Shown piece after piece: positions 1 to 9,378 of a DNA stretch of 64,000 nt. The stretch is from Rhodococcus coprophilus NBRC 100603. Lineage in GTDB: Bacteria; Actinomycetota; Actinomycetes; Mycobacteriales; Mycobacteriaceae. The position numbers and the translations under genes were made by a program. Numbering within the stretch: position 1 is the first letter of the stretch; each line of letters starts with the position of its first letter. Under the pieces are notes generated by a model. The model was given only the letters and a program-made list of their open reading frames with translations, had not been told where the DNA came from and searched no databases. Where the stretch lies: assembly GCF_001895045.1 (NCBI RefSeq), contig NZ_BDAM01000001.1:868001-932000 (forward strand), given 5' to 3'.

Positions 1-915
1 TTTGCCGACGTGCTCGATTCTGCGAGGACCACTCCTCCGGTGCCGGGCTTGCGACACCCCCTGTGGCGGCTGACTCTCTTCGACGGGCTGACCGGTGGCG
101 GGTCGGCACTGGTGATCCGGTTGCACCACCTCGCGCCTCCCGGCGACGACCCGGGCGATGTCGTCCGGTCGTGGGCTCGGTCGGCCGCACGCGGCCTCAA
201 CCGCGTCACGACCTCTCTCGTGAACTCGCTTCTCGGTGGACCCGACGGGGAAGAAGATCAGGTGTGTGTACCCGGGCGTTCTGCGTGTCGTCTCCATGTG
301 GTCGACGTTCCGCTCGGCGACCTTCGGGCCGCGGCAGACCGGGCGGGCTGCGGACTCGAGAGCGCGTTCGTCGCCGCGATGCTGCTCGCCTGCGCCGCAT
401 ACCGACGCCGCCACGGCCGGAACACAGACGAACTGCGAGCCGCGATGGCGGGCTCGGGCCACCCTCTCAGAACGGCATCGGCGGAAGGCACCGAAGATCC
501 GGACGAGTTGATGAGACGGATCGAGACGCGGCGCGCGGGCCCGACCGAGGTCTCCGGGTCACGCCCGGTGGATCTGCGGGCTCGACGCGGCGAACCCGTG
601 GCGGCGCTGGCGAACGAGGAGGCGCTCTTCGGCCCGCAGGACGTGTTCACTGCCACGCTCCCCGGATCGAGCGCGCCGCTCTATATCGGCGGCGCGAAGG
701 TCGAGCGGTACTACGGTTTCGGACCGACCCACGGTGCGGCGCTGAACGCGACACTCATGTCGTATCGGTCGGGATGCTGGATCGGAATCACCGTGGACGC
801 CGGCGCGGTGCCGGATCGAGAGGTGTTCGACGACTGTCTGCGCAGCGGAATCAGCGCCGTACTCGGCGCAACCGAGGATCCCGACGCGGACGAGATCACC
901 GTTCAGCCGGGCTGA
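1..915 (+). CDS. WS/DGAT-family acyltransferase, 5'-truncated by the window edge
   Basis: The reading frame is open from base 1, so the gene begins upstream; the first internal start codon is GTG at 10. The visible part resembles the wax ester synthase/diacylglycerol acyltransferase family, which makes storage lipids from acyl-CoA in actinobacteria. It has the family's PLW segment (RHPLWRLTLFDG) followed directly by the catalytic region, and a long C-terminal domain. The active-site motif is normally HHxxxDG; here it reads HHLAPPG, so both histidines and the glycine remain but the aspartate is proline. Mycobacteria have a paralogue (Rv2484c) in a comparable neighbourhood, from memory. The protein may be a divergent paralogue with reduced or altered activity. 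It converges on nei and overlaps it by 13 bases. Confidence 0.65.
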   Translation, partial: FADVLDSARTTPPVPGLRHPLWRLTLFDGLTGGGSALVIRLHHLAPPGDDPGDVVRSWARSAARGLNRVTTSLVNSLLGGPDGEEDQVCVPGRSACRLHVVDVPLGDLRAAADRAGCGLESAFVAAMLLACAAYRRRHGRNTDELRAAMAGSGHPLRTASAEGTEDPDELMRRIETRRAGPTEVSGSRPVDLRARRGEPVAALANEEALFGPQDVFTATLPGSSAPLYIGGAKVERYYGFGPTHGAALNATLMSYRSGCWIGITVDAGAVPDREVFDDCLRSGISAVLGATEDPDADEITVQPG

Positions 916-1700
916 CAGGTCGGGCACCAGAACAGGTTCCGCGCCCCCATCACCTTGTGCAGCACCGGCGTCCCGCACACGCGGCATGCCTCACCGGTGC
1001 GGCGGTACACGTACGTGCGGGGCCGGTCCTTCGCATACGACGGCATTCCCCCGTCGTGCTCGGCCCGCACGACGTGCATGCGTCCGCGCTGCGCCCCGAT
1101 CTCCATGAGGTCGACGAGATCTGCCCACAGCGCGTCGAATTCGTCTCGTGTGACGTCGCGGCCGGGACGGTTGGGGTGAATGTTGTGACGGAACAACACT
1201 TCCGCGCGATAGACGTTGCCGACCCCGGCGATCACCGATTGATCCATCAGCAACGAACCGATCGGGCTGCGGGAGCGGCTCATCCGTGCCCATACCCGCT
1301 CGGGATCGGCGTCGGGTCGCAGCGGATCGGGTCCGAGTCGCGCCTCGACGGCGTCGACCTCACCCTCGGTGAGCACCTCGCATGCTGCGGGTCCGCGGAG
1401 GTCGCTGCCGTACCGCGCACCGATCATCCGCATGCGGACCTGCCCGATCGGCTCACCGAGCGGCAGTTCCGTGTCGGTGAAGGCTCCGTAGATACCGAGG
1501 TGGACATGGACGGCGAGACCGCCGTCGTAGTGGTGGAACAGATGTTTGCCCCACGCGTCCGCGTGGACGAGCACGCGGCCGTCGACTGCCCGGGCACCGT
1601 CCTCGAAGCGCCCCTGTGGGCTGGACACCCGCACCGGCCCACCCGAGTACCACTCGGTGTGCAACCGGGCGAGCCGGTGCAGGATGTGTCCTTCGGGCAT
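903..1700 (-). CDS. nei: Fpg/Nei-family DNA glycosylase/AP lyase (endonuclease VIII-like)
   Basis: Base-excision repair enzyme of 265 residues that removes oxidised bases and nicks the abasic site. The N-terminus MPEGH supplies the catalytic Pro2 and Glu3 of the family. A helix-two-turn-helix segment lies near QSVIAGVGNVYRAEVLF (about residues 155-171). The C-terminus has a zinc finger with CRVC and CPTC pairs. MPEGH rather than MPELP places it with Nei proteins, equivalent to Rv2464c by position. It starts 3 bases after the rpiB stop, so the two genes are probably co-transcribed. Its 3' end overlaps the convergent acyltransferase gene. Confidence 0.9.
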   Translation of the reverse strand: MPEGHILHRLARLHTEWYSGGPVRVSSPQGRFEDGARAVDGRVLVHADAWGKHLFHHYDGGLAVHVHLGIYGAFTDTELPLGEPIGQVRMRMIGARYGSDLRGPAACEVLTEGEVDAVEARLGPDPLRPDADPERVWARMSRSRSPIGSLLMDQSVIAGVGNVYRAEVLFRHNIHPNRPGRDVTRDEFDALWADLVDLMEIGAQRGRMHVVRAEHDGGMPSYAKDRPRTYVYRRTGEACRVCGTPVLHKVMGARNLFWCPTCQPG

Positions 1701-1703
1701 CGA

Positions 1704-2183
1704 TCAGTTTTGCGCGCCCGGCACAGCCGGAGCCACACCGGACTTCTCGTACTCCGCGAGGATGTCGATGCGACGCTGATGACGCTCTTCGTTCGACCAC
1801 TCGGCCGCGAGGAAGGCGTCGACGATGGCGAGGGTTTCCTCGAGGCTGTGCATCCGGCCGCCGATGCCGATGAGCTGGGCGTTGTTGTGCTCACGGGCGA
1901 GGGTGGCGGTCTCGACGCTCCACGCCAGCGCGCAACGCGCGCCGGGGACCTTGTTCGCGGCGATCTGCTCGCCGTTGCCGCTGCCACCGAGCACGAGGCC
2001 GAGGCTGCCCTCGTCGGCGACCGTACGACGGGCCGCCTCGATGCAGAACGCCGGGTAGTCGTCCTGGGCGTCGTATTCGAAGGCGCCGCAGTCGATCGGC
2101 TCGTGGCCGTTCTTCGTCAGGTGTTCGATGATCTCGTTCTTACGTTCGAAGCCTGCATGGTCAGCTCCCAGGTACACGCGCAT
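1704..2183 (-). CDS. rpiB: Ribose-5-phosphate isomerase B
   Basis: Cytosolic enzyme interconverting ribose 5-phosphate and ribulose 5-phosphate in the pentose phosphate pathway. At 159 residues it matches actinobacterial RpiB in length. It has the N-terminal MRVYLGADHAG motif and the GSGNGEQIAANK loop with the glutamate that acts as the base in mycobacterial enzymes. The frame is open 21 codons further upstream, but the ATG at 2183 starts exactly at the conserved N-terminus and was chosen. It heads a two-gene unit with nei. Confidence 0.93.
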   Translation of the reverse strand: MRVYLGADHAGFERKNEIIEHLTKNGHEPIDCGAFEYDAQDDYPAFCIEAARRTVADEGSLGLVLGGSGNGEQIAANKVPGARCALAWSVETATLAREHNNAQLIGIGGRMHSLEETLAIVDAFLAAEWSNEERHQRRIDILAEYEKSGVAPAVPGAQN

Positions 2184-2248
2184 GGGGCCGAGTCTAACGA
2201 GGTCTCGGTCTGCCACGGCACTCGCTCCGGCGAACCGCACCCCCACCC

Positions 2249-2267
2249 TAAGGTTTCGCTAACCTAA
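2249..2267 (+). promoter_or_regulatory. IdeR/DmdR-type iron box
   Basis: The 19-bp sequence TAAGGTTTCGCTAACCTAA matches 16 of 19 positions of the actinobacterial IdeR consensus TTAGGTTAGGCTAACCTAA. It ends 24 bases before the ATG of the substrate-binding lipoprotein gene, where a bound repressor would block transcription when iron is plentiful. Confidence 0.85.
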
Positions 2268-2291
2268 GTTCCTGCTCTACTGTGAGCGATC

Positions 2292-3230
2292 ATGTCCCGA
2301 TCACACAGAAGTTCAGCGCGCGCCCTCCTCGGTGCCGCCGCAGTAGCCGGCACAGTCCTACTGTCCGCGTGCAGTTCCGGTACGACCGAGGAGCCCGCGG
2401 ACGCCGGCGAGTCCTACACCGTCGAACACGCCATGGGCGAAACCACCCTCGAGGGCACCCCCGAGCGCATCGTGGTCATCGACTCGCCGCACCTCGACAC
2501 CCTCGTCGCCCTCGGCATCACCCCGGTCGGCGCCACCGAATCCAGCGCGGCCAACGGCGTACCCGGTTACCTCGCCGACAAGCTCGCCGCCACCACGACG
2601 GTGGGCCTGACCTCCGAGCCCGACCTCGAGGCCATTGCGAGCCTGAATCCCGATCTCATCATCGGCGCACAGGTCCGCCACGAAGCGCTGTACCCCATGC
2701 TCTCCGCCATCGCTCCGACCGTCTTCTCTGTGAACTCCGGCACCGACTGGGAGGAGCAGGCTCGCATCACGGCCGCCGCGGTAAACGAGAGCGACGAGAT
2801 GGAAACCCTCCTCACCACGCTCGACGACCGCGCCGCCCAGGTCGGCGAGGCCGTGGGAGCCGACGGTCGCACGGCCTCGATGGTCCGATTCCGCCCGGAC
2901 AACTTCCGCCTGTACGGACCCGACACGTTCTCGGGCAACATCCTCACCAAGGTCGGTTTCGACCTCGGTGAACGTGACTGGAACGAGTACTCGATGCTCG
3001 AACTGAGCCCCGAGAACTACACCCGGATCGACGGCGACGTCATCTTCTTCACCAACCCCGCCGGTGATCCGAACGCGTCCACGATGGGCACCGTGACCGG
3101 GCTCTGGGGATCGCAGCCCGCAGTCCTGAGCGGAAACACCTTCGAGTTCGAGGACGAAACCTGGATGGTCGGCATCGGCGTCATCGGCGCGAACAGCATC
3201 CTCGACGACCTCGAGACCGTGCTCGGCTGA
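2292..3230 (+). CDS. Iron-siderophore ABC transporter substrate-binding lipoprotein
   Basis: Membrane-anchored extracytoplasmic binding protein of the FecB/FepB (periplasmic-binding fold) family, 312 residues. The signal peptide (residues 1-26) ends in the lipobox LSAC, with Cys27 as the lipidated residue. The binding domain opens with the family pattern PERIVVIDSPHLDTLVALGITPVG and continues with LNPDLIIGAQ. An iron box sits just upstream, so expression should rise under iron starvation. No permease or ATPase gene is adjacent; it must work with a transporter encoded elsewhere. The siderophore is unknown. A GTG at 2282 is in another frame. A strong hairpin follows the stop. Confidence 0.88.
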   Translation: MSRSHRSSARALLGAAAVAGTVLLSACSSGTTEEPADAGESYTVEHAMGETTLEGTPERIVVIDSPHLDTLVALGITPVGATESSAANGVPGYLADKLAATTTVGLTSEPDLEAIASLNPDLIIGAQVRHEALYPMLSAIAPTVFSVNSGTDWEEQARITAAAVNESDEMETLLTTLDDRAAQVGEAVGADGRTASMVRFRPDNFRLYGPDTFSGNILTKVGFDLGERDWNEYSMLELSPENYTRIDGDVIFFTNPAGDPNASTMGTVTGLWGSQPAVLSGNTFEFEDETWMVGIGVIGANSILDDLETVLG

Positions 3231-3255
3231 CGTTCGGCCCACCCACACCCGAGGT

Positions 3256-3295
3256 CTCCGGTGGCGAAGCGGCCGCTCCTTCGCCACCGGAGTCC
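3256..3295. terminator. Hairpin terminator between convergent genes
   Basis: A perfect 14-bp stem (3256-3269 with 3279-3292) and a 9-base loop lie between the stops of the siderophore-binding gene and the convergent reductase gene. The T-tract is weak, as is usual in actinobacteria. It could serve both strands. Confidence 0.75.
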
Positions 3296-3309
3296 TTCAC
3301 ATGCCGGGA

Positions 3310-3936
3310 TCAGTCGAAGCTCGGGTTTTCGTCGCGGCTGCGCTTGAGCTCGAAGAAGTGCGGGTACGACGCGAGCGCCACGACGCCGTCCCACATCCTG
3401 CCGGCTTCCTCACCGCGCGGGATCTTCGACAGCACGGGCCCGAAGAACGCGACCCCGTTGACGTGGATGGTCGGGGTTCCGACGTCGTCACCCACGGCAT
3501 CCATGCCCGCGGCGTGGCTCGCGCGCAGCGCCGCGTCGTACTCGGTTGTGGTCGCGGCATCGGCCAGCGAAGGATCCAGGTCGAGTTCTGCGAGCGCACC
3601 GGCGATGACGTCACCGAGGTCCTCGTTGCCCTCGTTGTGGATCCGGGTGCCCATCGCGGTGTAGAGCGGCTCCAGGATGTCGTCCCCGTACTTCTGCGCC
3701 GCCGCGACGGCGACACGCACGGGACCCCATGCCTGCTTCATCCGCTCGGAGTATTCCTCCGGGAGGTCGCGGCCCTCGTTGAGCACCGCCAGGCTCATCA
3801 CGTGGAATCGCGCCTCGATGTCGCGCACCTTCGTGACCTCGAGGATCCAGCGCGAGGTGATCCAGCACCACGGGCAGAGCGGGTCGAACCAGAAGTCTGC
3901 GGTGTCCTTGCCGGTGGGGTTGGTCGAGTCGCTCAC
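3310..3936 (-). CDS. Mycothiol-dependent thioredoxin-fold reductase (Rv2466c-like, DsbA family)
   Basis: Cytosolic oxidoreductase of 208 residues with the active-site motif CPWC at residues 21-24 in the context FDPLCPWCW. The length and motif match M. tuberculosis Rv2466c, which works with mycothiol and sits at the same place between rpiB and pepN; the mycothiol link is carried over from that protein. The GTG at 3936 was chosen because GAGGAG precedes it at good spacing and translation then begins just before the conserved domain, although the frame stays open to 4158. The gene diverges from pepN. Confidence 0.85.
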   Translation of the reverse strand: MSDSTNPTGKDTADFWFDPLCPWCWITSRWILEVTKVRDIEARFHVMSLAVLNEGRDLPEEYSERMKQAWGPVRVAVAAAQKYGDDILEPLYTAMGTRIHNEGNEDLGDVIAGALAELDLDPSLADAATTTEYDAALRASHAAGMDAVGDDVGTPTIHVNGVAFFGPVLSKIPRGEEAGRMWDGVVALASYPHFFELKRSRDENPSFD

Positions 3937-4148
3937 GAAGTTCTCCTCAGAAGTGGTCCGAACACGGCGGTCGCCGGGATGCGGCGTGCAACAGTCTTGC
4001 GTCCCTGATTCTTCCCGAAGCCGCTCGCCCTCGGGTGACGGACCGCCCGTACCGCCCGGCACCCGCAGCGACGGTTCGGCCGTCGACGTACGACGATCAT
4101 GGTGGGATGGACGCCTACCGGCATCCCGTCGTGAAAAGGAGCTTTTCA

Positions 4149-6731
4149 GTGGCACCACCGAATCTGACCCGCGAGCAGGCCGCCGAACGTGCCGCCGTGT
4201 TGTCCGTCGACAACTACAGCATCGAACTCGATCTGACGGACGGCGCCGGTGCGCCCGGCACGACGACGTTCCGCTCCGTCACCACGGTGCGTTTCGACGC
4301 GACCGAGGGAGCGTCGACGTTCATCGACCTGATCGCGAAGTCGATCAACTCGGCCACCCTCAACGGTGTCGCCGTGGACGTATCCGGCTACACCGAGGAC
4401 ACGGGCATCGCGCTGACCGGGCTGGCCGCGCGGAACGAACTCGTCGTCGACGCCGAGTGCCTGTACACCAACACCGGTGAGGGCCTGCACCGATTCGTCG
4501 ACCCCGCGGACGACTCGGTGTACTTGTATTCGCAGTTCGAAACCGCCGACGCCAAGCGGATGTTCGCCTGCTTCGACCAGCCCGATCTCAAGGCGACGTT
4601 CGACGTTTCCGTGACCGCGCCCGAGAGCTGGAAGGTCATCTCCAACGCCGAGGTGGTACAGACAGCCGCCGCGCAGCCCGGCAAGCACATCTTCCGCACG
4701 ACCCCGCGCATGAGCACGTATCTCGTCGCTCTGATCGCCGGTCCGTACGCGCAGTGGACCGACGAGTACAGCGACGCGCACGGCACCATTCCGCTGGGCA
4801 TCTACTGCCGTTCCTCGCTCGCCGGGCACATGGACGCCGAGCGCCTCTTCACCGAAACCAAGCAGGGTTTCGCCTTCTACCACAAGAACTTCGGCGTGCC
4901 GTATGCCTTCGGCAAGTACGACCAGTTGTTCGTGCCCGAGTTCAATGCCGGGGCAATGGAGAACGCGGGTGCGGTGACGTTCCTCGAGGACTACGTCTTC
5001 CGCTCCAAGGTCACCCGCTACTCGTACGAACGTCGCGCCGAAACGGTGCTGCACGAGATGGCGCACATGTGGTTCGGCGACCTCGTCACCATGCGGTGGT
5101 GGGACGACCTGTGGCTCAACGAATCCTTCGCGACGTTCGCCTCGGTGCTGTGCCAGGCGTCCGCCACCGAGTACACCAACGCGTGGACCACGTTCGCGAA
5201 CGTCGAGAAGTCGTGGGCGTACCGGCAGGATCAACTGCCGTCCACGCATCCGATCGCCGCGGACATTCCCGATCTCGCCGCCGTGGAAGTGAACTTCGAC
5301 GGCATCACGTACGCCAAGGGCGCGTCGGTGCTCAAGCAGCTCGTCGCCTACGTCGGGCAGGAACCGTTCCTGGCTGGCCTGCGCGACTACTTCCGTGACC
5401 ACGCGTACGGGAACGCCACCTTCGACGACTTGCTCTCGGCGCTCGAGAAGTCCTCCGGACGCGACCTCTCCGACTGGGGAACGCAGTGGCTCAAGACCAC
5501 GGGCCTGAACATCTTGCGACCCGATTTCGAGGTCGCGGACGACGGCACGTTCACGCGCTTCGCGGTAGTCCAGGAAGGCGCCCAGCCCGGTGCCGGCGAG
5601 TGGCGCGTGCATCGCCTGGCGATCGGTGTCTACGACGACGACGGGTCCGGCCGACTCGTCCGCACCCATCGCGTCGAAATCGATGTCGATGCGGCCGCGC
5701 GAACCGAGGTCCCGGAGTTGGTGGGCGTGCCGCGCGGCAAGTTCGTGCTCGTCAACGACGACGACCTGACGTACTGCTCGGTGCGTCTCGACGACGAGTC
5801 GCTGGCGACGGTCCTCGAGCGCACCGGTGACATCACGGAATCGTTGCCACGCACGCTCGTGTGGTCGGCGGCCTGGGAGATGACCCGGCAGGCGGAACTC
5901 AAGGCCCGCGACTTCGTGGCGCTCGTGCAGCGCGGTATCGCCGCGGAAACCGAAGTGGGTGTCGTGCAGCGACTGCTGATGCAGGCAGCGACCGCACTGA
6001 GCAGTTATGCGGAGCCGTCCTGGGCGAACGAGCGGGGATGGCCGGACTTCGCGAACCGGCTGCTCGAGCTCGCCCGTGAGGCGGAGGGTGGCTCGGACCA
6101 TCAGCTCGCGTTCGTCAACGCGCTCGGCGGTGCGCAACTGTCGCCGTGGCACACCGAGGTGCTGGCGGAACTGCTCGACGCCGACCCGGCGTCGGTGGGG
6201 CTCGACGGTCTCGTCGTCGACACGGATCTGCGCTGGCGGATCGTCCACGCTCTCGCCGCTGCGGGTGAAGTGGACGCCGACGGCCTCGAGTCACCGTTCA
6301 TCGACGCGGAGGCTCGCCGGGATCCCACCGCGGCCGGTGCCCGGCAGGCAGCGGCGGCGCGTGCCGCGCGTCCGCAGGCTGCGGTGAAGGAGCAGGTCTG
6401 GGAGACCGTCGTGCACGACGACACCGTCCCCAACATCACCGCCCGGTCCGTCATCGGCGGGTTCGCGCCGCTCGGCCAGAGCGAACTGCTCGCGCCGTAT
6501 GTCGCGCGGTACTTCGCCGACGTGCCGCAGGTGTGGGAACGGCGCTCGAGCGAGGTCGCGCAGACCGTCGTCGTGGGTCTGTACCCGTCGTGGGCCGTGA
6601 CGGAGGACGCGGTCGCCGCGGCCGACGAGTTCCTCACGGGCGATCATCCGCCGGCATTGCGCCGTCTCATCGTGGAGGGACGCGCCGGCATCGTGCGGTC
6701 GCTGAAGGCGCGCTCGTTCGACGCATCGTGA
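4149..6731 (+). CDS. pepN: Aminopeptidase N (M1 family zinc metallopeptidase)
   Basis: Removes N-terminal residues from peptides in the cytosol. The protein has 860 residues, as in mycobacterial PepN. It carries the substrate-binding GAMEN motif (about residue 268), the zinc site HEMAH (about residue 301) with the downstream NESFA glutamate, and a C-terminal ERAP1-like helical domain. The GTG at 4149 has AAGGAG seven bases upstream; the frame is open to 4035 but that extension lacks conserved features. It is the orthologue of Rv2467 by position and is followed by a long hairpin. Confidence 0.95.
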   Translation: MAPPNLTREQAAERAAVLSVDNYSIELDLTDGAGAPGTTTFRSVTTVRFDATEGASTFIDLIAKSINSATLNGVAVDVSGYTEDTGIALTGLAARNELVVDAECLYTNTGEGLHRFVDPADDSVYLYSQFETADAKRMFACFDQPDLKATFDVSVTAPESWKVISNAEVVQTAAAQPGKHIFRTTPRMSTYLVALIAGPYAQWTDEYSDAHGTIPLGIYCRSSLAGHMDAERLFTETKQGFAFYHKNFGVPYAFGKYDQLFVPEFNAGAMENAGAVTFLEDYVFRSKVTRYSYERRAETVLHEMAHMWFGDLVTMRWWDDLWLNESFATFASVLCQASATEYTNAWTTFANVEKSWAYRQDQLPSTHPIAADIPDLAAVEVNFDGITYAKGASVLKQLVAYVGQEPFLAGLRDYFRDHAYGNATFDDLLSALEKSSGRDLSDWGTQWLKTTGLNILRPDFEVADDGTFTRFAVVQEGAQPGAGEWRVHRLAIGVYDDDGSGRLVRTHRVEIDVDAAARTEVPELVGVPRGKFVLVNDDDLTYCSVRLDDESLATVLERTGDITESLPRTLVWSAAWEMTRQAELKARDFVALVQRGIAAETEVGVVQRLLMQAATALSSYAEPSWANERGWPDFANRLLELAREAEGGSDHQLAFVNALGGAQLSPWHTEVLAELLDADPASVGLDGLVVDTDLRWRIVHALAAAGEVDADGLESPFIDAEARRDPTAAGARQAAAARAARPQAAVKEQVWETVVHDDTVPNITARSVIGGFAPLGQSELLAPYVARYFADVPQVWERRSSEVAQTVVVGLYPSWAVTEDAVAAADEFLTGDHPPALRRLIVEGRAGIVRSLKARSFDAS

Positions 6732-6752
6732 CGCAGGTCCACTGAAACGCCT

Positions 6753-6804
6753 GTGGCCCCGGTGCCGCACCCGGTCCGAGGACCGAGCGCGGCACCGGGG
6801 CCAC
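6753..6804. terminator. Long hairpin terminator after pepN
   Basis: A perfect 16-bp stem (6753-6768 with 6789-6804) is capped by a second 6-bp stem, CGGTCC with GGACCG. It lies between pepN and the convergent DUF5130 gene and probably terminates both. Confidence 0.8.
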
Positions 6805-6854
6805 GGTGGCGGAACCCGCAGTGACGGTAGCGCCGAACTACGGGATTGCCGAAA

Positions 6855-7328
6855 CTACGGGGCGACGATCGCGTTGGCCATCACCCGGACGGCACTGGTG
6901 ATGCCGTCGATCAGGTTTCCCTGACCGAAAGACGCCAGCGCGGCCGTCACGCCGAGCTGGGCGACGCGGTCGGTGGCGCGATCTGCGGCTTGGCGTCCCG
7001 AGCGGATCTCGATGGACCGCTGGTTGGGGTACACGGCGAGCAGCACCGAGTTCTCCGCGTCCGGCGTCGTCGGGAACAGCGCGTCGGTCTCGGCAGCCGG
7101 ATCCACGGCATCACCGATGTACACGGAGAAGCGCACATGGGTGGCCCGGATAGCGTCGGTCAGCGTGTCGTCGAGCCGGATCAGCTCGCTCTCCTTGAAG
7201 GGCGGGCCGTCGAACGGATCACCGAGCGGGCGGGTGCTCGAAATCCGGCCGCTCGCCGTGAGAGCCGCACCGTACGGAAGGGTCTCCGTGGAACGGACGG
7301 GAGTGTGGATCACGTCACCACTTGCCAC
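6855..7328 (-). CDS. DUF5130 / TPM-like protein (Rv2468c family)
   Basis: A 157-residue protein matching the DUF5130 family known from mycobacteria (Rv2468c by position). It has an alpha/beta domain with RFSVYIGDAV and LLAVYPNQRSIEIRSG, resembling TPM-type domains, and a hydrophobic C-terminal helix. The GTG start at 7328 follows GGAGGT with a 7-base gap and lies inside the end of the small membrane-protein gene, so translation is probably coupled. As far as I recall, the M. smegmatis homologue is found with the cytochrome bcc-aa3 supercomplex, which fits its CtaJ-like neighbour. The molecular role is not visible in the sequence. Confidence 0.7.
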   Translation of the reverse strand: MASGDVIHTPVRSTETLPYGAALTASGRISSTRPLGDPFDGPPFKESELIRLDDTLTDAIRATHVRFSVYIGDAVDPAAETDALFPTTPDAENSVLLAVYPNQRSIEIRSGRQAADRATDRVAQLGVTAALASFGQGNLIDGITSAVRVMANAIVAP

Positions 7329-7581
7329 TTGCGGTACCTCCGATCAGATCCGCCGGGTTGCCGACGACATGTCCGTGATGGGCGTGGTGCCCGGGGTGCG
7401 TAGCTTCGTCCGTGGCGGTCCACAGCACCGGCCCGTGCTCCCATTTCTGTCCGAGCGTGTACGGGTTGTCGGACGGAACCGGGCCCGGGTACCGCTGCCC
7501 GGTGAGGGACACACCGGCCAAGACCAAGACGATCAGCAGCGGAATGCCGACGAAGATCAGGGTTGTCTCGAGAATGCTCAC
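7315..7581 (-). CDS. ctaJ: Small membrane protein, probable aa3 oxidase subunit CtaJ
   Basis: An 88-residue protein with one N-terminal membrane helix (LIFVGIPLLIVLVLAGVSL) and a soluble tail with a histidine-rich patch, HPGHHAHHGH. Its size, topology and position between the HNH gene and the DUF5130 gene match CtaJ, an accessory subunit found in mycobacterial bcc-aa3 supercomplex structures; this is from memory. The frame opens with TTG at 7587, but the GTG at 7581 gives the more typical MSILETTLIF start. It overlaps the DUF5130 gene by 14 bases. Confidence 0.6.
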   Translation of the reverse strand: MSILETTLIFVGIPLLIVLVLAGVSLTGQRYPGPVPSDNPYTLGQKWEHGPVLWTATDEATHPGHHAHHGHVVGNPADLIGGTASGKW

Positions 7582-7644
7582 ACGCAAACGGTAGCCCAGG
7601 CGCCTGTGAAAGGCCGCACACGCCCCGGAATCGGTGCGGTGCGC

Positions 7645-8271
7645 TCAGGCGGCGCCCTCTCCCAGGTAGGGCAGCCAGGTGGGGTGCAACTCCGGAAGCG
7701 TCGCGAGCAGGCGCCAGTGGCGGCCCTTGGGAGGGGTGAGTGCGGCGCGCAGCGTCCAGCCGAGTTCGGCGAGCATCTTGTCCGCCTTCTTGTGGTTGCA
7801 CGACGCGCAGCACGCGACGCAGTTCTCCCAGGTGTGTTCGCCACCGCGACTACGGGGGACGACATGATCGATCGTCTCGGCCTTCGCTCCGCAGTAGGCA
7901 CAGCGGTTGCCGTCGCGGTGCATGAGCGCCGCGCGCGTCATCGGGACCCGGGCGTGATACGGCACCCGCACGTAACTGCGCAGGCGGATCACCGACGGCA
8001 ACTGCACCGACCATTCCGCGGAACGGACGAAGGGCGCGTGCGGATCGTCGTGGACGGTGTCGGTCTTGCCGCCCGCCATCAGAATGACGGCGCGCCGGGC
8101 CGGCAGCGCCGTGAGAGGTTCGTATGTGGCGTTCAGGAGCAGCACCCGCCGCTTGACCCAGTCGGGGACGGCCGTGCTGTCGTACACCACGCGCAGGTTG
8201 CTGGCCCCCGGCGCCCCCATCGGGGCATCCGCGGGCGGGAGTTGTCGATGTGCGCTGCTGCGGTGCTTCAT
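7645..8271 (-). CDS. HNH endonuclease-fold protein (Rv2469c family)
   Basis: A 208-residue protein with a C-terminal zinc-bound HNH domain: CAYCG, then IDHVVPRSRGG, then CASCNHKKADK. These are the metal and catalytic elements of HNH nucleases. The N-terminal half (VLLLNATYEPL...) is conserved among actinobacterial relatives, from memory. The ATG at 8271 has GGAGG just upstream and excludes an implausible open extension to 8385. The conserved place next to ctaJ and glbO suggests a housekeeping role rather than a mobile element. The substrate is unknown. Confidence 0.85.
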   Translation of the reverse strand: MKHRSSAHRQLPPADAPMGAPGASNLRVVYDSTAVPDWVKRRVLLLNATYEPLTALPARRAVILMAGGKTDTVHDDPHAPFVRSAEWSVQLPSVIRLRSYVRVPYHARVPMTRAALMHRDGNRCAYCGAKAETIDHVVPRSRGGEHTWENCVACCASCNHKKADKMLAELGWTLRAALTPPKGRHWRLLATLPELHPTWLPYLGEGAA

Positions 8272-8455
8272 ACGACCTCCGGAAGACTGGAAACAGTGCA
8301 TCACGGATAGTCCGGAATCGCACCCCGAATCGTGCGACAGGTCGAGGTCAGGCGGGTGAACTTCGGGTGCGGGCACGCCGTGCACCCGGCCCGCTGAGGA
8401 CCGACCGGGGCAACGGGCACAATGGACATTCGAGAGGGATGGTGAGCAGAGACCG

Positions 8456-8848
8456 ATGAGTGACGAGCAGACCTTCTACGACGCAGTCGGCGGCGCCGAG
8501 ACGTTTCGCAAGATCACGGCGCGCTTCTACGAGGAGGTGGCCGCCGACGAGATCGTCCGGCCGCTGTACCCGGAGGAAGATCTCGGTCCGGCCGAGCGAC
8601 GCATGCGGATGTTCCTCGAGCAGTACTGGGGTGGCCCCCACACCTACTCCGACGAGCGCGGCCACCCCCGGCTGCGCATGCGGCACCACCCGTTCCGCAT
8701 CGGGCCGCTCGAGCGGGACGCGTGGTTGCGCTGCATGCACACCGCTATCGCGTCGATCGACTCGGAGACGCTCGACTACGCGCACCGCCGCCAATTGCTC
8801 GATTACATGAACATGGCGGCCGACTCGATGATGAATTCGGCCGTGTGA
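8456..8848 (+). CDS. glbO: Group II truncated haemoglobin (trHbO)
   Basis: A 130-residue haem protein that binds oxygen tightly and may feed the terminal oxidase or detoxify reactive species. The key residues of trHbO are present: Tyr25 (B10), Tyr38 (CD1), the proximal histidine in RMRHHPF (His77) and Trp90 (G8). It is nearly collinear with M. tuberculosis GlbO (Rv2470). The ATG at 8456 is the only start giving the family N-terminus. It is divergent from the HNH-ctaJ unit; sharing a neighbourhood with an oxidase subunit fits a respiratory link. Confidence 0.95.
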   Translation: MSDEQTFYDAVGGAETFRKITARFYEEVAADEIVRPLYPEEDLGPAERRMRMFLEQYWGGPHTYSDERGHPRLRMRHHPFRIGPLERDAWLRCMHTAIASIDSETLDYAHRRQLLDYMNMAADSMMNSAV

Positions 8849-8864
8849 GTCCCGGCCGGGCGGG

Positions 8865-9287
8865 TCACCGCCCGGGCAGCAGCGAGCGGAGCTTGCCGGT
8901 GACGCGGAGTGCGAAGACGAACGGCGCGGGCATGACCCGGTGCAGAATCGCGTGCTTCCGGACGTACTCGGGCACCTCCCACAACGCGGTGGTCCCGGCA
9001 CGGAACAGCGCGGCGTCCCCGGCACGCAGAATCCGCGGATCGGCGTCGTCCGAACTGACGATCACCGAGCCCTCGACGATGTGGACGATTTCGTCGACTC
9101 CGAAGTGCCACGTGAAGCGGCCCGCGGTGCAGTCCCACACGTGGGTGGTCGTGGTCAGATCGCTTCCGGTGGACCACTGACCGCTACGGGCCACCGGTGC
9201 TCCGTCGTGGATCCAATCCGGGTCGATGGGGTCTGGGCGAAGCTCCACGTCGTCGAGTGAGACAGCGACGATGGATGTCCTATTCAT
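8865..9287 (-). CDS. Cupin-domain protein
   Basis: A 140-residue single-domain cupin resembling the Cupin_3 group. The core FTWHFGVDEIVHIVEGSV gives the first cupin motif, and LRAGDAALFRAGTTALWEVPEYVRK the second. Such proteins bind a metal and act on small molecules or sense them; nothing here indicates the ligand. It lies between glbO, with which it converges, and aglA, from which it diverges. Confidence 0.7.
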   Translation of the reverse strand: MNRTSIVAVSLDDVELRPDPIDPDWIHDGAPVARSGQWSTGSDLTTTTHVWDCTAGRFTWHFGVDEIVHIVEGSVIVSSDDADPRILRAGDAALFRAGTTALWEVPEYVRKHAILHRVMPAPFVFALRVTGKLRSLLPGR

Positions 9288-9378
9288 GGGGATTGTCCTA
9301 TCACGTGCGCCCGGTCACAGAAACTTCCTACCGTGGTTCGAGCTGTCCCCCGCTCGCGCATCTGTCACGATGTGACCC

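Noticed and set aside
63..2267. 734-codon frame on the + strand
   Set aside because: It runs antisense to nei and rpiB and out of frame with the acyltransferase; composition is typical of a shadow.
4146..6248. 700-codon frame on the - strand
   Set aside because: Antisense shadow of pepN, whose motifs are intact.
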